From Oikopleura dioica (Eukaryota > Chordata > Appendicularia > Copelata > Oikopleuridae), in NCBI GenBank assembly GCA_907165135.1, contig OU015568.1, positions 14,144,501-14,208,500 on the forward strand: DNA of 64,000 nt. The letters are read 5' to 3'. The translations under genes were made by a program, and so were the position numbers. The notes under the pieces are model-generated. The model had not been told where the DNA came from, did no database searches, and saw nothing but the letters and a program-made list of their open reading frames with translations. Below are positions 1 to 12,220 of this stretch, in pieces. Each line of letters begins with the position of its first letter. Position 1 is the first letter of the stretch.

Positions 1-398
1 CTCATCTTTTTCTCTGCGAATGATTCTTGGCTCGAGTCGGAATCGGCGCTTTTGAGCAATCCGGGCGTTTCTAGACCGGCGGGCGTTTCTAGAACACCCC
101 AGTCGTCTGATTCTAGTGATTCTGGCTCTCTTTTTCCTTGAAAACTCGTCTCGTAGCCAGCTTGGAAAGATGAGTTTCTCTTTGTGGGATTAGAGTTTGC
201 ATCTTTCTTCACAGAAGAAGCAGGGATGGGGACATGAGCTCCTGGTACTTTTTGAATGTTGTACTTTCCCTTGATTTTCGCGTGGAAGGTCGTGTCATCT
301 TCAGGACTGCTAGAATCGATCAAATCCATTGGGTTCAAATGCGCCACCCCTTGGATTCTGGCAAAGTTCTTTTGGCGAAAATTCTTAATTTTTGGCAT
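1..398 (-). CDS. Partial orphan protein, N-terminal part, runs off left edge
   Basis: Reading leftwards from an ATG at 398-396, the frame stays open for 132 codons to the window edge with no stop, so this is the 5' part of a gene that continues outside. The protein starts MPKIKNFRQKNFARIQ, a second Met follows about 24 residues on, and the rest is rich in Ser, Glu, Asp and Pro, with a repeated LETP motif, so it looks intrinsically disordered. I recognise no domain. It is divergent from TMEM65, with about 150 bp between the start and the first recognisable TMEM65 exon, so the two may share a promoter. Coding is supported by the long open frame and its composition only; a spliced 5' exon cannot be excluded. 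Confidence 0.5.
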   Translation of the reverse strand, partial: MPKIKNFRQKNFARIQGVAHLNPMDLIDSSSPEDDTTFHAKIKGKYNIQKVPGAHVPIPASSVKKDANSNPTKRNSSFQAGYETSFQGKREPESLESDDWGVLETPAGLETPGLLKSADSDSSQESFAEKKM

Positions 399-553
399 TC
401 TCTACTTCGATTTGCGTCTGTTTGACGGTTTTTTGGGGAAAATTAGACTTGCAGGTGGTGTTGGTCGTCGCTGAGTTTGGCTCAGTTCGTTGATCGTTAG
501 ATTTACTCTCTATTTTGATGTTTTTATGAAGAAAAATTGCAGTTTTTGAGCAG

Positions 554-1362
554 TTGAGGACCTTTAGACAGCGGATCTCTTTGTCTGAACGAGAATATTC
601 ACAGATAAAATGTCTAGAAAAGATATTATGGGAGGCGGAACTAGAATGTCTCAGTAAAATTCTTGCTTCAGAACATTGTCTTGGAATGGACGCAGACACC
701 CGATCAGCAGTTGAACACGAGCTGCGAAGATTGCGCCGCGAACACGAGGAAGAACTCGCGCGAAACAACATCCATTTCAACGTCAAAGTACGACTTTTTC
801 TTGAGTTAGTTGTATTCTTTTAAGCCACCAAGAGCTGAACTCCGCAAGTGCTTTATTCACAACGCCGTGCCTTTCGTGGGATTTGGATTTTTGGATAATT
901 TCATCATGTTGATTGCTGGCGACGCGATCGAGAGTTACTTCGGGTATGGTTTCTTCGTTGTTGTCAGTTTTCATCATGAATTCTTGAGGACGTACTTTCA
1001 CATTTCTGTTCTGGCCGCTGCTGGATTAGGAAACACACTTTCTGACACTATTGGCATCGTTACCGGTGATCTCGAAAATTAACTTTTCAGGGTGATAGTT
1101 TCATTCAGGTGGTTACATTGAACTTCTGGCTGATAGAATGGGCTTGCCAAAGCCAGTGTTTACGGCGCAAGAAGAAGATTCTCATGAAGCAAGATACGCC
1201 AAAACCGGTGGTCAGATGGTCGGGTATGTATTTCTCTGAATTTCAGAGTCGGAAAGAATTGCAATAAAAATATCATTTACTAGCATCATTGTCGGCTGTA
1301 TCATTGGAATGTGCCCGCTTTTGTTCTTAGGAAAGTTTCAAAATCGTAAATTTATTTCTTGA
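554..1362 (+). CDS. tmem65: TMEM65-like mitochondrial inner-membrane protein (5' exon unresolved)
   Basis: Exons 554-787, 825-943, 989-1065, 1109-1223 and 1284-1362 join in frame through GT-AG introns of 37-60 bp. The product contains the family core FIHNAVPFVGFGFLDN followed by AAAGLGNTLSDTIGI, GGYIELLADRMGLPKP and a last segment VGCIIGMCPLLFLG, matching TMEM65, a small protein of the mitochondrial inner membrane with about three membrane segments that has been linked to cardiac conduction and mitochondrial ion handling. The exon at 554 has no in-frame ATG upstream (a stop lies at 527), and family similarity already covers its first residues, so a transit-peptide exon must lie upstream or a shorter form starts at the ATG at 686. 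The C-terminus is shorter than in vertebrates. Confidence 0.85.
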
Positions 1363-2292
1363 ATATTTTTTATGAAGAAAAAATGCTGAAACTTTCAAGA
1401 TACGGGCAAATACAATCGACCAGAAGATCCACCATTAGCCACTGCTCCTTTCCAATAAGATTTTTGCCAAAAAAAGCAACTACCTCTTTCTACTCTTTTT
1501 GTGATCTAATAAAATTAGTGAAGTTTCGTTCTCATAATTTCTTTATCCTGAGAATGTTGAAGTGCGAGTGGATGATCGTTCCTGAGCAGTAACGTTGATT
1601 TGGTTGTTTCAGTGATAATTTGATTTCCTGCCGAGCTTGAAAGGTCCCCCTTATCGGATTGACGCGCTCGCCTCTTGCCCTTTCAGAGTTGGCTTCGAAA
1701 TTAACGCAAAATTTGTATAATGTGAGTACATCTTGCTCTGATCTTCGAATCCTGTTCTAAAAAACTGTATCCAGGATACAGTATCCTTCTGAGCGAGCAC
1801 TAACATTCTGGAGCAACTCTAACGCATCGACCACAGACTCCACCGCTCCCTCGACCATGATATTTTCTCCAAGCTGATTTTATTGTCCGATAACTCGAGG
1901 AGTCCCTCTCCCAATCCTGTGGCTCTATCGTGAAAGGTTGCGGTTTGTCTTACACCCAAAAAAGCACTCTGAGTTATTTTAAATAGTATTATTTATTCAC
2001 AACATGCTTGAGTATTGTCTTTTTCAAACAGTATAATTTTTGATTTCAAAATAGCTAAAAATATAATTTTTGGGCAAAATGTTTGTTTTGGCGAAAAAGT
2101 TTGTTCTTGAGGTTAACTTTCGTGAGAATAGCAAATTCTGTACAAAAAGAGGACGCGGGATGAAAAGGGTAAGGCACGGAGAAAGAATAACGCAGTTTTA
2201 GGTTTCTCGATTAGGCACCATGAAGGAATAAGAGCTGGTTTGAGATAGAGTGCAAGACGCATAAGCGTGAATAAAATGCGCTGGCGCCTCCT
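1363..2292. other. Intergenic, no gene seen
   Basis: This gap separates the convergent 3' ends of TMEM65 (+) and FoxI (-). An AATAAA near 1508 could serve TMEM65. I find no open frame with family similarity, no tRNA-like fold and no repeat. Confidence 0.5.
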
Positions 2293-5200
2293 TTATTTTG
2301 GGTAGCCAGCGATCTGTGCCGGCTTTTGGATGAGGCTCGAGACGGAGAAGTGCGGATTCGCGAAGTGGTAGTTGTTCGGATCGTGGCTGTAGAACGCGCT
2401 GTAGTACTGGCTGTAGTCCTGCACTTGGGGCGAGGCCTGCGAGGTCAGCGAGGCGGCGACGGCGGCGGTGACGGGACCAGTGGGCGCCGCGGGGATTGAC
2501 AAAACTGACGGAGCTGAGTCGGACGAGGCTCCGGAGGAAGCGCCAATCGGGGACAGGTTCAATGAAACTTTGTTCACAGGTTCAGCAGAGCTTCCACCAG
2601 GGAGCTGATCCAAGCTTGTCGAATGAACGGGAGGTGGAGAATCGGCGGGAAGCGATTTCAACGCTAGTTCAGGCGAACTTGATTCGGTTGGTAGCCCAGT
2701 TGGTTGAGGAGAAATCGAACTGTCCAAATTCTAAAGGAGATTGTTAGGAAATAATTCGAGTGAAACTTTGATAAGGTAGAAATTTACTGCCATGTTTGTC
2801 GATGATCTCAAAACATCCGAAAAAAGATTGGAATGCCCAAGATTGAAAAAAGCGAAGAGGATGAGCGCTTCGGTGACCTCCACATGCCGGGCGGAAGTTT
2901 GGGGAATCTTCTCCCAAAAAATCATAACCTGCCTTATCGAGATGACATACTAGTGTTTCGAGATCGTGAAACAAGTAGTGGAAACATTGAAAACATTACT
3001 ATTGTTCGACAAGAGAGGCCCTGGTACTTTTAGATCGTCAAACACGAACAAGAAAAAAGGGCGAACATCTTAATTTTTTATGTTTTAAATTCAGGGAATC
3101 TTCAACCCAAGTAAACCATTTCTAAGTCGCTAGAATCCTTTTCCTATCTTTTAGATGTTGCTCTAGGCGGCTAATCCTTCGGATAGGTGTTTTTAAGCCA
3201 TGAATCGGCGGCGCCTTTTGGTTTATTCGGCTCAGCTGCACTGGCCTGGTGATTGCATCACCATCCCTCCTCTGTTGCCCAAACATCTCTTAGGCAGACC
3301 CGAGCGCCGCCCTGAGCGTTTGAAGATTATCCGAATGAAGCCAATTTTGCTCCCTTCGGCAGTACATTACAAGTACTTTCGTACCTTTTGGAATCCTTCC
3401 CGCACCCTTTTTCGAGTAAAAAAGATTGCTTACCGATCTCGATGACAAAGCTGACGAAGTCGTTGTTGGAGGAAGGTCATCATTGTTCACTGGCGTTTGG
3501 TGAGGAATCGAAGGCAAGTTGAAATCGGCAGGTCGGTCAGCATTCTTATCAGCGTCTCGCCGCTTTCTGCGTCGTCTAAAATCAATTTGTTAATGGAAGT
3601 CGATCACATCTGTTGATGATTGGTAATGAGAAGTGCCCTTTGCTGAGGTGAGTAGAAATTAAGCGCGGTTCTAGTGCATGCCCTCTGCAGGAAAGACACT
3701 CCGGCGGTGTTATTTCCAAAATAAAAAATTGGACGGATAAGAGGAGAGGGCTCGATGGGCAGCGCTGTAGGTGCCCGTCACAATTGGAACTCATCCTCGC
3801 CCAGCTTATCGAAAATCATATCACACACTAAACATCCTCTCAGTGATAAATTTACCGCTACTCCCACCTATCGTTTTATTTTCTCATGAGCAAAGTGGCC
3901 CACGAAATTTCAAAATTTGGGAGTCTTCAAAGCCTCGGAAGAAAAGGACAAAGAGCATACCAAATCGGTTAGATATATAGGCTGGAAAATAGGTGATATG
4001 CAGTGAGCATTAGGAATCGGTCGGTCGCTCAAACACGTGACTGTTTTGGGCTTGCGCGCGCCCGGCCCTTTTGATTGATCTAAATGGTACATTCGAAATT
4101 CACAATTGGGCAAAATGGCAGCCTTGCGTTACCATAAACATACTGGGAGAATGGAACGAAGGCGGCTCAAGCCTGACTGGGAATTCTAACGCGAGATGAA
4201 AATCCCCCGACCCGGGATTTCTGCCAAACAAAGCCCCGAATTGATGGACGATTATCCGGCAGTTTTATCAGCTCGTAGATTTGATATCGGCACGCGCCGC
4301 TTGTTCCGAGAAAAATTTTCGGACTTTGCATTCAAAAAATCGAGAAATAAAATGAGGTTTATTTGATAAGCTCGTTTGAAATAATGAAATTCGAAGTTGT
4401 TTTGGCACATGCAAGTTTTGCAAAATTGAATAATATATTCAATTTTGGCCAAATTAAGAAAAGTTAGCCCGGGAGTTTACTGAAAACAGACGAGCAAAAT
4501 CGGAAAGAAATGCCAAAAATATATCTATATGGGCTTTGTTCGACAAGATGACAAAATAATGCTGAGCTTTCTTGGGCGACGCACATATTTATAAAATATT
4601 CGAGTTTGAGAAAAAAACTCTTATTTTTCATAAAATAACAATTTTACTCGACTTACCGAAAGTTGCCGTTGTCAAACATCTTTTCGCAGTTTTGATCGAG
4701 TTGCCAGTAGTTTCCTTTTCCTGGATCATTCTCGTCTCTGGGCACTTTTCTGAAGCAGTCGTTCAAGCTCAAGTTGTGGCGGATTGAGTTTTGCCAGCCA
4801 GCTTTCGAGCGCTTGTAGAATGGAAAGTTGTCAGCGACGTATTGGTAAATCTGTGCAAGAGTCAGTCGCTTTTCCGGGGAGTTCTGGATGCTCATTGCGA
4901 TCAAGGCAGAGTAGGAATATGGTGGTCGGACGAGTTTGAACAGCTCAGCCTGATTTTGGAGAGAAAGCCAGGAGAGATCACTAGAACTATTTTTAGATAT
5001 TGACAGGTGATGAGACAACTGTACCTCGAGGGTCCGAAAGATGGCGGAGGAGCACCAAGTATCCCACGTTGCGCAGCAAGTTGCGCCTGTCCCTGGGCCG
5101 CTTGTCCATAAGGACTCTGACCATAAGGGCTTTGGTAGGCAGAGTGACCAGCAGCACTGGCGCCGGCCATGGAAGGCCATAGCTGGTAATTGTACGTGTC

Positions 5201-5390
5201 CTTGGGTGAAAATGTCAATCTCTTTTCACAGCGAATCTCTCAATTACCTGGTAGCCTCTCGAGTGCGCCGGTTGGTAGCCGAGCTCGCTAGGGTTGGAAA
5301 GGTTGACTGGGGCGAGGTCTTGTGCTTGCGCGTCTGAAAGGGTTTTTATGAATCTCTGATGATCTCTGGAGGGGCGAGTTGCTTACCCAT
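2293..5390 (-). CDS. foxI: FoxI-class forkhead transcription factor, 391 aa
   Basis: Six exons join in frame: 5390-5387, 5333-5248, 5200-5025, 4986-4657, 3575-3434 and 2730-2293 (1176 nt, 392 codons with stop). The first exon carries only ATG plus one base. A forkhead domain lies at about residues 105-200: [34 protein letters not shown] and the wing 2 sequence [12 protein letters not shown]. The segment [20 protein letters not shown] just before it and FSVSSLI near the C-terminus (about residue 374) are FoxI hallmarks. FoxI factors control ionocyte, pharyngeal and placode-type epithelial fates in chordates. Introns 3-5 are short or moderate, the last two about 1.08 kb and 0.7 kb. The 5.8 kb of gene-free DNA upstream would suit a developmental regulator. 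Confidence 0.93.
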
Positions 5391-5470
5391 AATGTAATGT
5401 GTGGTATTTATCTGTTTTTTGGAGTTGTTTATATTCCTCAAAGTCTCTGTTTTGGCTTGGCCGTAACTGT

Positions 5471-5486
5471 CTATATTTATATTTTG
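5471..5486 (-). promoter_or_regulatory. TATA-like box upstream of FoxI
   Basis: On the minus strand this reads AATATAAATATAG, about 80-95 bp upstream of the FoxI ATG. It is the only strong TATA-like match close to the start. Assignment as the core promoter is inference. Confidence 0.35.
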
Positions 5487-8400
5487 GAGGAGCTCGACGT
5501 CGTTTTTGTTTTGTCGTAAACTCAACTAGAAGGATATTCTGGTGGAGGAGAGAGAGAACTTGTTATGGCTTCGAGAGACGGGGAGAGGCTAAGAGTCCAG
5601 CTCTGGCGCTGCTGCGTGACGCAGGGGAGCGCCGCCGAGTGGCGCTGCGCTTCGTTTTTTTCACGACTAGTGCGCGCGGCCTTTCTGGGTCTGGGCTCTG
5701 GTTGTTTGGAGGCACCTGGGGAAGGGGTCAGGCAAGTGTGAAGATAGCAGAAGGGAAGTCGAATGGGAAATAGGAACTGACAATTTGTCAACAAATCCAA
5801 ACCACGAATCACTCGAATAAGCTGCTGCATGTGATGACAACTGTCATATAGCTTTATATTATCGTTTATCGAGCGTTCATAAATGTGAATGCGTAAAACA
5901 TTTAGCCAATAGAGTCGTTGTTGGTTAATAGAGGGAATCAATGATAATCAGGCGATTGATAATGTTTATGTATCGCTGAGATCAATAGTAGAAATTGTAA
6001 AAATTTTTAGCAAAACATACACTTATGATCTCTGAAATAAATTTGAGTTCTTGATAATAACATTTTGTCTACTCGTAAGGTTTTACTTTGAAATAAGGAA
6101 AGTATTCTCCAGGCATCTCATAATGGTTTTGCAGAGACACGCGCTTTTGGAAGGAAAAAATAGCCTCATTGTGCTGTTGCGTGGCTCGTATGACCATAGA
6201 AGTGTCAATCATAAATTGAACAAGTGGGCTCGGATAATGATTATTAAACGAGGAGATTTTTGTTTTGGGCTGAGTGTTGTTCAACTGGACGTCAGAGTCT
6301 ATCTCATTCAATTCGTTGATGCTTAAACAGCTTAGCGCTATATTCATAACATTTTTGACACACTTGCGCCTATTTGTTTTCATAACGTTATATAAATTCA
6401 AGGGTGGGAATTACCTGTTCATAATGTTTATATGTTAACAATGCAGCAGGCCGCCCCTGATAGCAGTAAATACCCGCAACGTGTTAATTCAGACAGCCCA
6501 GATTATGCACCAATACTTTGGCGTTGTTTCACGAAAATGCACTTTCTGACTTCATCAAATGCAATTCATACAAAATGAAAACGAAAATAAGGGAAGTTTT
6601 TTGAAGAATAACGGATTTTCTCTATTTTTATTGACATTCCAAAATACTAGAATTGATTGTACGCCTTTAAAAGATGAAAGTAATGACCGCGGTTGAAAAT
6701 TAAAACCAGGCGGTTGTCTAAATTGGCGTGAACTTGGTGCGTATGGTGACATTTTGGCCAATTCCTGGGCCTTTCCGAATCAGAGAGGTTGATATTTTCA
6801 GAATTTGCGCCGAACGGGTTGATACAAAACAAAACTGACACAACTTTGTATACACAGCAGCCGATAGATAATACTAAAAATAGTACCAACAAACCTAATA
6901 GACACCAGTGTAAATTTCAGAAGACTTTCTAAGGAACATCATCAAGGCGTTTTATGAACAAATGCTTCTTGATTTTCAAAGAGGTTGTGTGGGTTTAGGG
7001 CTAAATATATTGACATATGTTATCGGCCGATTCGATTAGCATATCGCCCTTGAAACGGCCATTTGTATCGGATCATCGCCTTCATCTTCAGCTTCCTACA
7101 TTTTTTCGAACATGCGAAAAATAACGCTTGAATCTTTCATAAGGAAATTCGTTGGCAGCGTTATTGGTTAAAGTCGTTTAGTAGGAGATTTTCCCGTTTA
7201 TTTAGTGACACTCATATTCTCTCCTGCAGTTGCAGTGGTATACTGTTTGATCTTGCGTATTGAACATTTTCACTTATTACTCGTATTACTCGTGTTAATA
7301 AATTTTAAGTGCGATGAACGTGGTGGTATAGGCGAGTTATGTTTGTATCGTAACAATTGTTTCAGTTTGGTGTAAACATCTCCAAGCGTTGCTCTCAGCC
7401 GTTCACTCATAATTACGATAATAAAATCAACTTTTCGAGGAATGCCGATTCTTCAACTGCCGATTCGCCATCAGAACTGACGACTCGAGCAGGGTCATCA
7501 ACTGCTCGAACCCAAAACCCGGAGCACGTGCGAGCTCATCCACTGTTCTGTTTCAACAACAGCGAGAAAAATCTACGCCAAGGCGGAATTTCTCCAGACT
7601 CAGGGCCACCGCTGACCTAAGGTTGACCTGCAGTTGCTGGCGATGCAAATCTTTGCGTTTCAAGGCGAATTTTCGCTCTACTCTTCTATTGACACAACAT
7701 TTCAAGACATTTTTTATTCTACAAGTTTTTATTCAATTAAAGTAGTAATTATTAATAACAGCAAAATTTGCGGGTTGCAATTTTATTGACATTTGAGTCT
7801 TTACAATCTCCATTTGCCATTCAACATGCTTCGCTGATTTTTTAGTTTTATTTTATAAAAGTTTTCAAAATTGCATAATAAATTTCTCTTTTCTGCAAGT
7901 TTACTTTCGTCAAGTAGCTCTCAAACATATGCGCCCATATATTTACTTACCCATCAAAGGCGACTTTCTCGTTGGAATTTATTTTTTATTGAAGTAAGAA
8001 TTTTATTCAATAAAAACACAAACAGAGAGAACTTTACGTCTTCATTTTTTCAATAATTTACTCGGACTTCTCCTGTCTTATTTGTGCAATAGTTCTGCTT
8101 CATCTTCATAATAATATTCTCACCTAGGTCACCTAATTTTATTCGCTCTCCGCACCCGAAAAATCGTCAAAAACTCGATCACATGACACATCGTCTAATA
8201 TTGACTCTTCACCCTCATCTCAAACTATTTAAAAGTTGGAAAGTTTCAATCGCGCTAAATAACTTTTATCTAAAAAGCCATTATTTCAACAATCAGTATT
8301 GCAGCATTTTACATCGACGTCGCAGTTGAAAAAAATTATATTACAAAAGTTTTCAGTCAATTATGTGTTTATTAGTAGAAGTGAGTCGCGTACGTTCAGG

Positions 8401-11217
8401 CTAGCATATAGAGCTTATATTGCATTCATTTTAATCTTCTTATTTTCGTTGCTGAAGGAAATTCCACTCATATTCTCGATTCATTTTATAAACATCACCA
8501 TTCCGGCTCATTGAAAAAGAAGTAAGTCCACTATTGCAAATGCAATTTCAAAGTAATGTAATATTGACTTGTTGCACTAACACGGCAAGAATTCATCAAA
8601 TAATTTGCTTTGGATGAGTGTCTTTGCTTGCTCAGAATGAAATCAAAAGAAAACGGTCAAGGCCATCACGTAAACAATCAGCATGTTGCAGCAGGGTCGG
8701 AGTCCCACTGTCAGATGTAAATTGCTACTGTAAAAGTGTAACCTAGTTTATTAAGACCAAAGTGTCGACCTTGATGAAATGAGTGCGCGTCACTTTTCTG
8801 CTGCGCCAGGCCGCACACCTGGCCAAACCCCCAGCCCGGAAAAAGTTATTTTCCGCAATGTACGAGGTACGAAGCTGCGACTCACTGCTGAAGCAGACTC
8901 GACAACCCAAAATACACACGCAAACTTGCACAGGGAAGAAATGTTCTATGGCGTAAAAAGTTTATGCTTCGATTGAATTTGCTCGCTTCTCGGAAGAAAT
9001 TGTTTTTGGGAAGAAAAGTCAGATTCTCGATTTGGCGTCAGGGGCAAAATATTACTTGCGACCAGAATAACCCTAATACGAGTAGCCTCCTCGTGAGTGT
9101 CAACCGGGCGAGATGATCTTTTGTTTTTATGGTTTTGGGTTAACCAACTTCTGCGTGCTTTACTTTCTGGCATGCTCTCTTTCAGAATTGATTTAGGGGG
9201 TAGACTTCGTAAAACCAATTTTGGCAAAGTGTTTTTCGCTAGTCATTGTCGACGAAGAAGCTACCAATACTGTCTTCTCAGGAATTCTAGCTGTTTCCTA
9301 ACCCCTTTTAAATCTTATACTGAGCAGTTTTGGAAATCTGATGACCACAAACAGTTCCATTCTAGCGCAGATTAGTCAAGTATTTTGTCTCTGCTGGTTA
9401 TATAAAGTTGTTCATGCCCATCTGCCATTGGGATGTTATTTTGCGATAATGACCAGTGTTGGTTAATTTTTAGTTTTCTTGGGCGATTTGGCGAGAGCAT
9501 CAGAATCGCGCACCTGGCCTCGATTTCGCGGTTTTGTTCGCTCGCACCCTCGCCCTCCACTATCATTTTTTGACGAAATCAGACATTACGCGAATTTCTA
9601 GCGCACTAATTTGCTCTTTTCGTAAACGGCTTGCACGAATGAGAATATGGAAATCCACACTTCTCCCCTTTCATTTCTCCGCCCGTACTTCTAAAATGCA
9701 AAAGGGCGAAAGTTCGCTGAATCTCCAAAATGTAAAATCCGGAACTGCTTTACAGGGAGCCGCGCGCAATCCGCCACCGCTTTCGCGACTTTCTACTTTT
9801 TCACTTTTTCGCCTTTCTTTTGTGATTCGCGTCTTATCGTGCTCCGGCAGCGTGCTGCATGCGCCGCTGTGATGGATTATTTTGACAAAAATAGGGATTA
9901 GAGCGTAGGATCCTTGACCAAAGACGGCACGGGGCGGTATCATCTCCGCGAACAGCACTAGAATCGCACCCATCCGAGACTACGTAGATTTTCATGTTCC
10001 CAAGCTAACGAGCAATCAATTAGCTAGACGTAACTGGGTCACTATTCCGGAATTAATGTAAAACTGCATCTCGCAATGAAAATTTTCGAAGGTGTTGGGT
10101 GGTATTTGCGAGATCGAGACAGGAAACCGCAAAGTAGATGGTCGCGCCTGGTCGACATCCTTTTCACCAAATTTGAAATTATTTGGCCGCAAATGGCGAT
10201 TATGGTGCCCGAGTTCGATTCTCCAAAAGCTGCACACTCGGCGACCACCAAGTGCCTATCTGGGCACTGCTCTGAGACCATAATTAATTAAATCCAAAAC
10301 ATACGCGCACGCGGGCCGGTAGCTCCGCTCCTGCTCGTGCCACTCCCTGATTCCGAAAATTACATTCTTGTTCGACAACATGATCATATCAATTCGATTT
10401 TTCAGTTGATGCGGGCTCTCTTTGATCAACAAGCTCAGAACATTGCTTCTTTAAATTGGGGTCACGCGTTTTTGCTTTCGACTTTGGTTCACTTACGCTT
10501 TAAAACCAATAGAACCGAACCAAGCTTATCAACTGGCCACCGGTATCAGTTAGATGAGCAAGTCGCGGAACCCTGCCTCGACCCGCGCGTGTGCGCAGCG
10601 TTCCGCCGGACGACCGAGCCTGCTCAACGCAGATCAGTATCTTCCTCAGTCAAACCAAACAATTAACCGCTGCTCATCGCGAGCAATAATTTTTCAAGAG
10701 GATGAATTTCGCGCAGATTTATCTGGCTCTATATTTTGGCGAAAATAAGAATTCATGCAACAGTTGAAGTGTTGACAAGATTCTTCCTTATCAGTCAGTT
10801 TAAAAACTTCCGGTTAAAATTATTCTTGTAATTGAACAAAAAAAAAATTGATTGTTTCAAAAAGTGTGTGAGAAAGTACGCAAAGAAGCTGCATCTTGAG
10901 TTGCCTTTATTGAAACCAGTGGAACAGAAGCGGGAAGCTCTTTTGGACCCGATGTTGACAAAATAACGCGGCTCTTGTGTGACTATCTGCACGCGTAAGA
11001 GCGATTAATTTCAGTCTTCGCTTCTTATCGCAGTTTGAATTTAGCCACCGCAGCTATTGAATTATCTCCAAAAACTGAACTAACTTCTCGTGTGATTCAA
11101 GATTCTCTTCGTTAATTTCAACTTTGGCACAAATGAACTTGATTCGCAGCCACAGGTGCGAACTCCACGCGCAATGTCTTTCCTTTTTCGAAAAATTTGT
11201 AATAAAACAAAGTTGAC
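5487..11217. other. 5.7-kb gene-free region upstream of FoxI
   Basis: No open frame here shows family similarity or a convincing exon chain. Apparent frames at 5522-5941 (-), 7357-7620 (+), 8779-8976 (+) and 9534-9872 (+) have no matching splice partners, and several lack a real ATG. The region is AT-rich with GC-richer patches near 5560-5760 and 9700-9870. Since both flanking genes are transcribed away from it, it is a good place for FoxI enhancers, but I recognise no specific site. Confidence 0.4.
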
Positions 11218-12186
11218 ATGATTTTCGAATTTTCGAAAAATAGATTGAGAGAAATTTTATGCTTCTTTGGCACCGCTCATTTAGCTATTGGAACAATTTC
11301 TATTCCAGTTCAGGTTAAATATTTTCTCTTTATTTGAGTTTATTGATTTTTCTAGTCTGGAGATATTCAGCTTCTTCGCGAGAGAAACTTATCACTAAAA
11401 CATGGAGACAACGAATTTGAGCTGGCGTTATTTTCTTTTTCCGTTCTATCGACTCTTCTGCTCGGGCTGGCTTCCTTGACCGCTGGAATATCATCATTTT
11501 TACCGAAGAGTCTACTCTCTGCAATAATGGGCCTGTCACTTACAAATATTTTTCTCGATATGGTGATTTTATTCAAGTATGAATATGCCCAAATGTTCCT
11601 TTTGCGCAATCATGTGACATTCTCCGTCAACTTGATCTTCCTCCTCGCCGACATTAAACGAATCATCATCATTGCCTTGCCTGCTGGAACGATCCTCATT
11701 TCATATTTGCTCTACGATGTTCTCAAAACAAAGAAACTTTGGCACTCGTATGGAAATGTGTCGATTCTATCTGAGGCTTGTTATGTCATGAAAACGGCTT
11801 GTTGGGTACTGCGATTGATATTTTCCGGCGCTGAACTTATTCCCGCCATCTTCTGGACAGAAAACTTCATCAAAAATTTCAATAGCAACAGCGCGGTTAG
11901 AACAAGGAATTTCTTGCCAGCAATGTTCTTTACTCTGTCTTGTTTCATGACGATTGCTCTTTATAAAAGGTAAAAGTGTAAAAGAGACAGGAAAAATTTT
12001 CTTAGGTCAAACTCGTTGTTCTGGAGCATCCTGAAGCTGTACACTACAATGGCAGGACTTGTGCTGACAGTTCCGAGTAGTCATCGAATGCCTGATTTTA
12101 GAAATATTCTCTCTGCTTTTATGCTTCAAATTCTGTCATTGATTGACTTGTTTATGAGCTTTCGATTTTTGGTGATAAACGATTAA
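11218..12186 (+). CDS. Orphan multipass membrane protein, 296 aa
   Basis: Three exons, 11218-11313, 11356-11969 and 12006-12186, join through GT-AG introns of 42 and 36 bp into an exact 297-codon frame. The product is strongly hydrophobic, with roughly six to eight membrane segments, for example around residues 12-30, 60-80, 85-105, 130-155, 180-200 and 250-290. Short hydrophilic loops contain KTKKLWHSYG and KNFNSNSAVRTR. The ATG is preceded by a stop and starts a plausible cytoplasmic N-terminus. I do not recognise a family; a divergent receptor- or transporter-like protein is possible. Its stop is only 34 bp from the stop of the convergent TRPM gene, so the two 3' UTRs must overlap. Confidence 0.72.
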
Positions 12187-12220
12187 TTCTCTATTTACAA
12201 CTGTTTTATTTACAAAATAC

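Noticed and set aside
385-786. 133-codon minus frame over the TMEM65 exon
   Set aside because: Antisense shadow of the coding exon; no motif and overlaps the better-supported left-edge gene.
5522-5941. 139-codon minus frame upstream of FoxI
   Set aside because: No splice partner or motif; lies in the promoter/5' flank in GC-rich DNA.
9534-9872. 112-codon plus frame in the gene-free region
   Set aside because: Starts at a non-ATG codon, low-quality composition, no partner exons.
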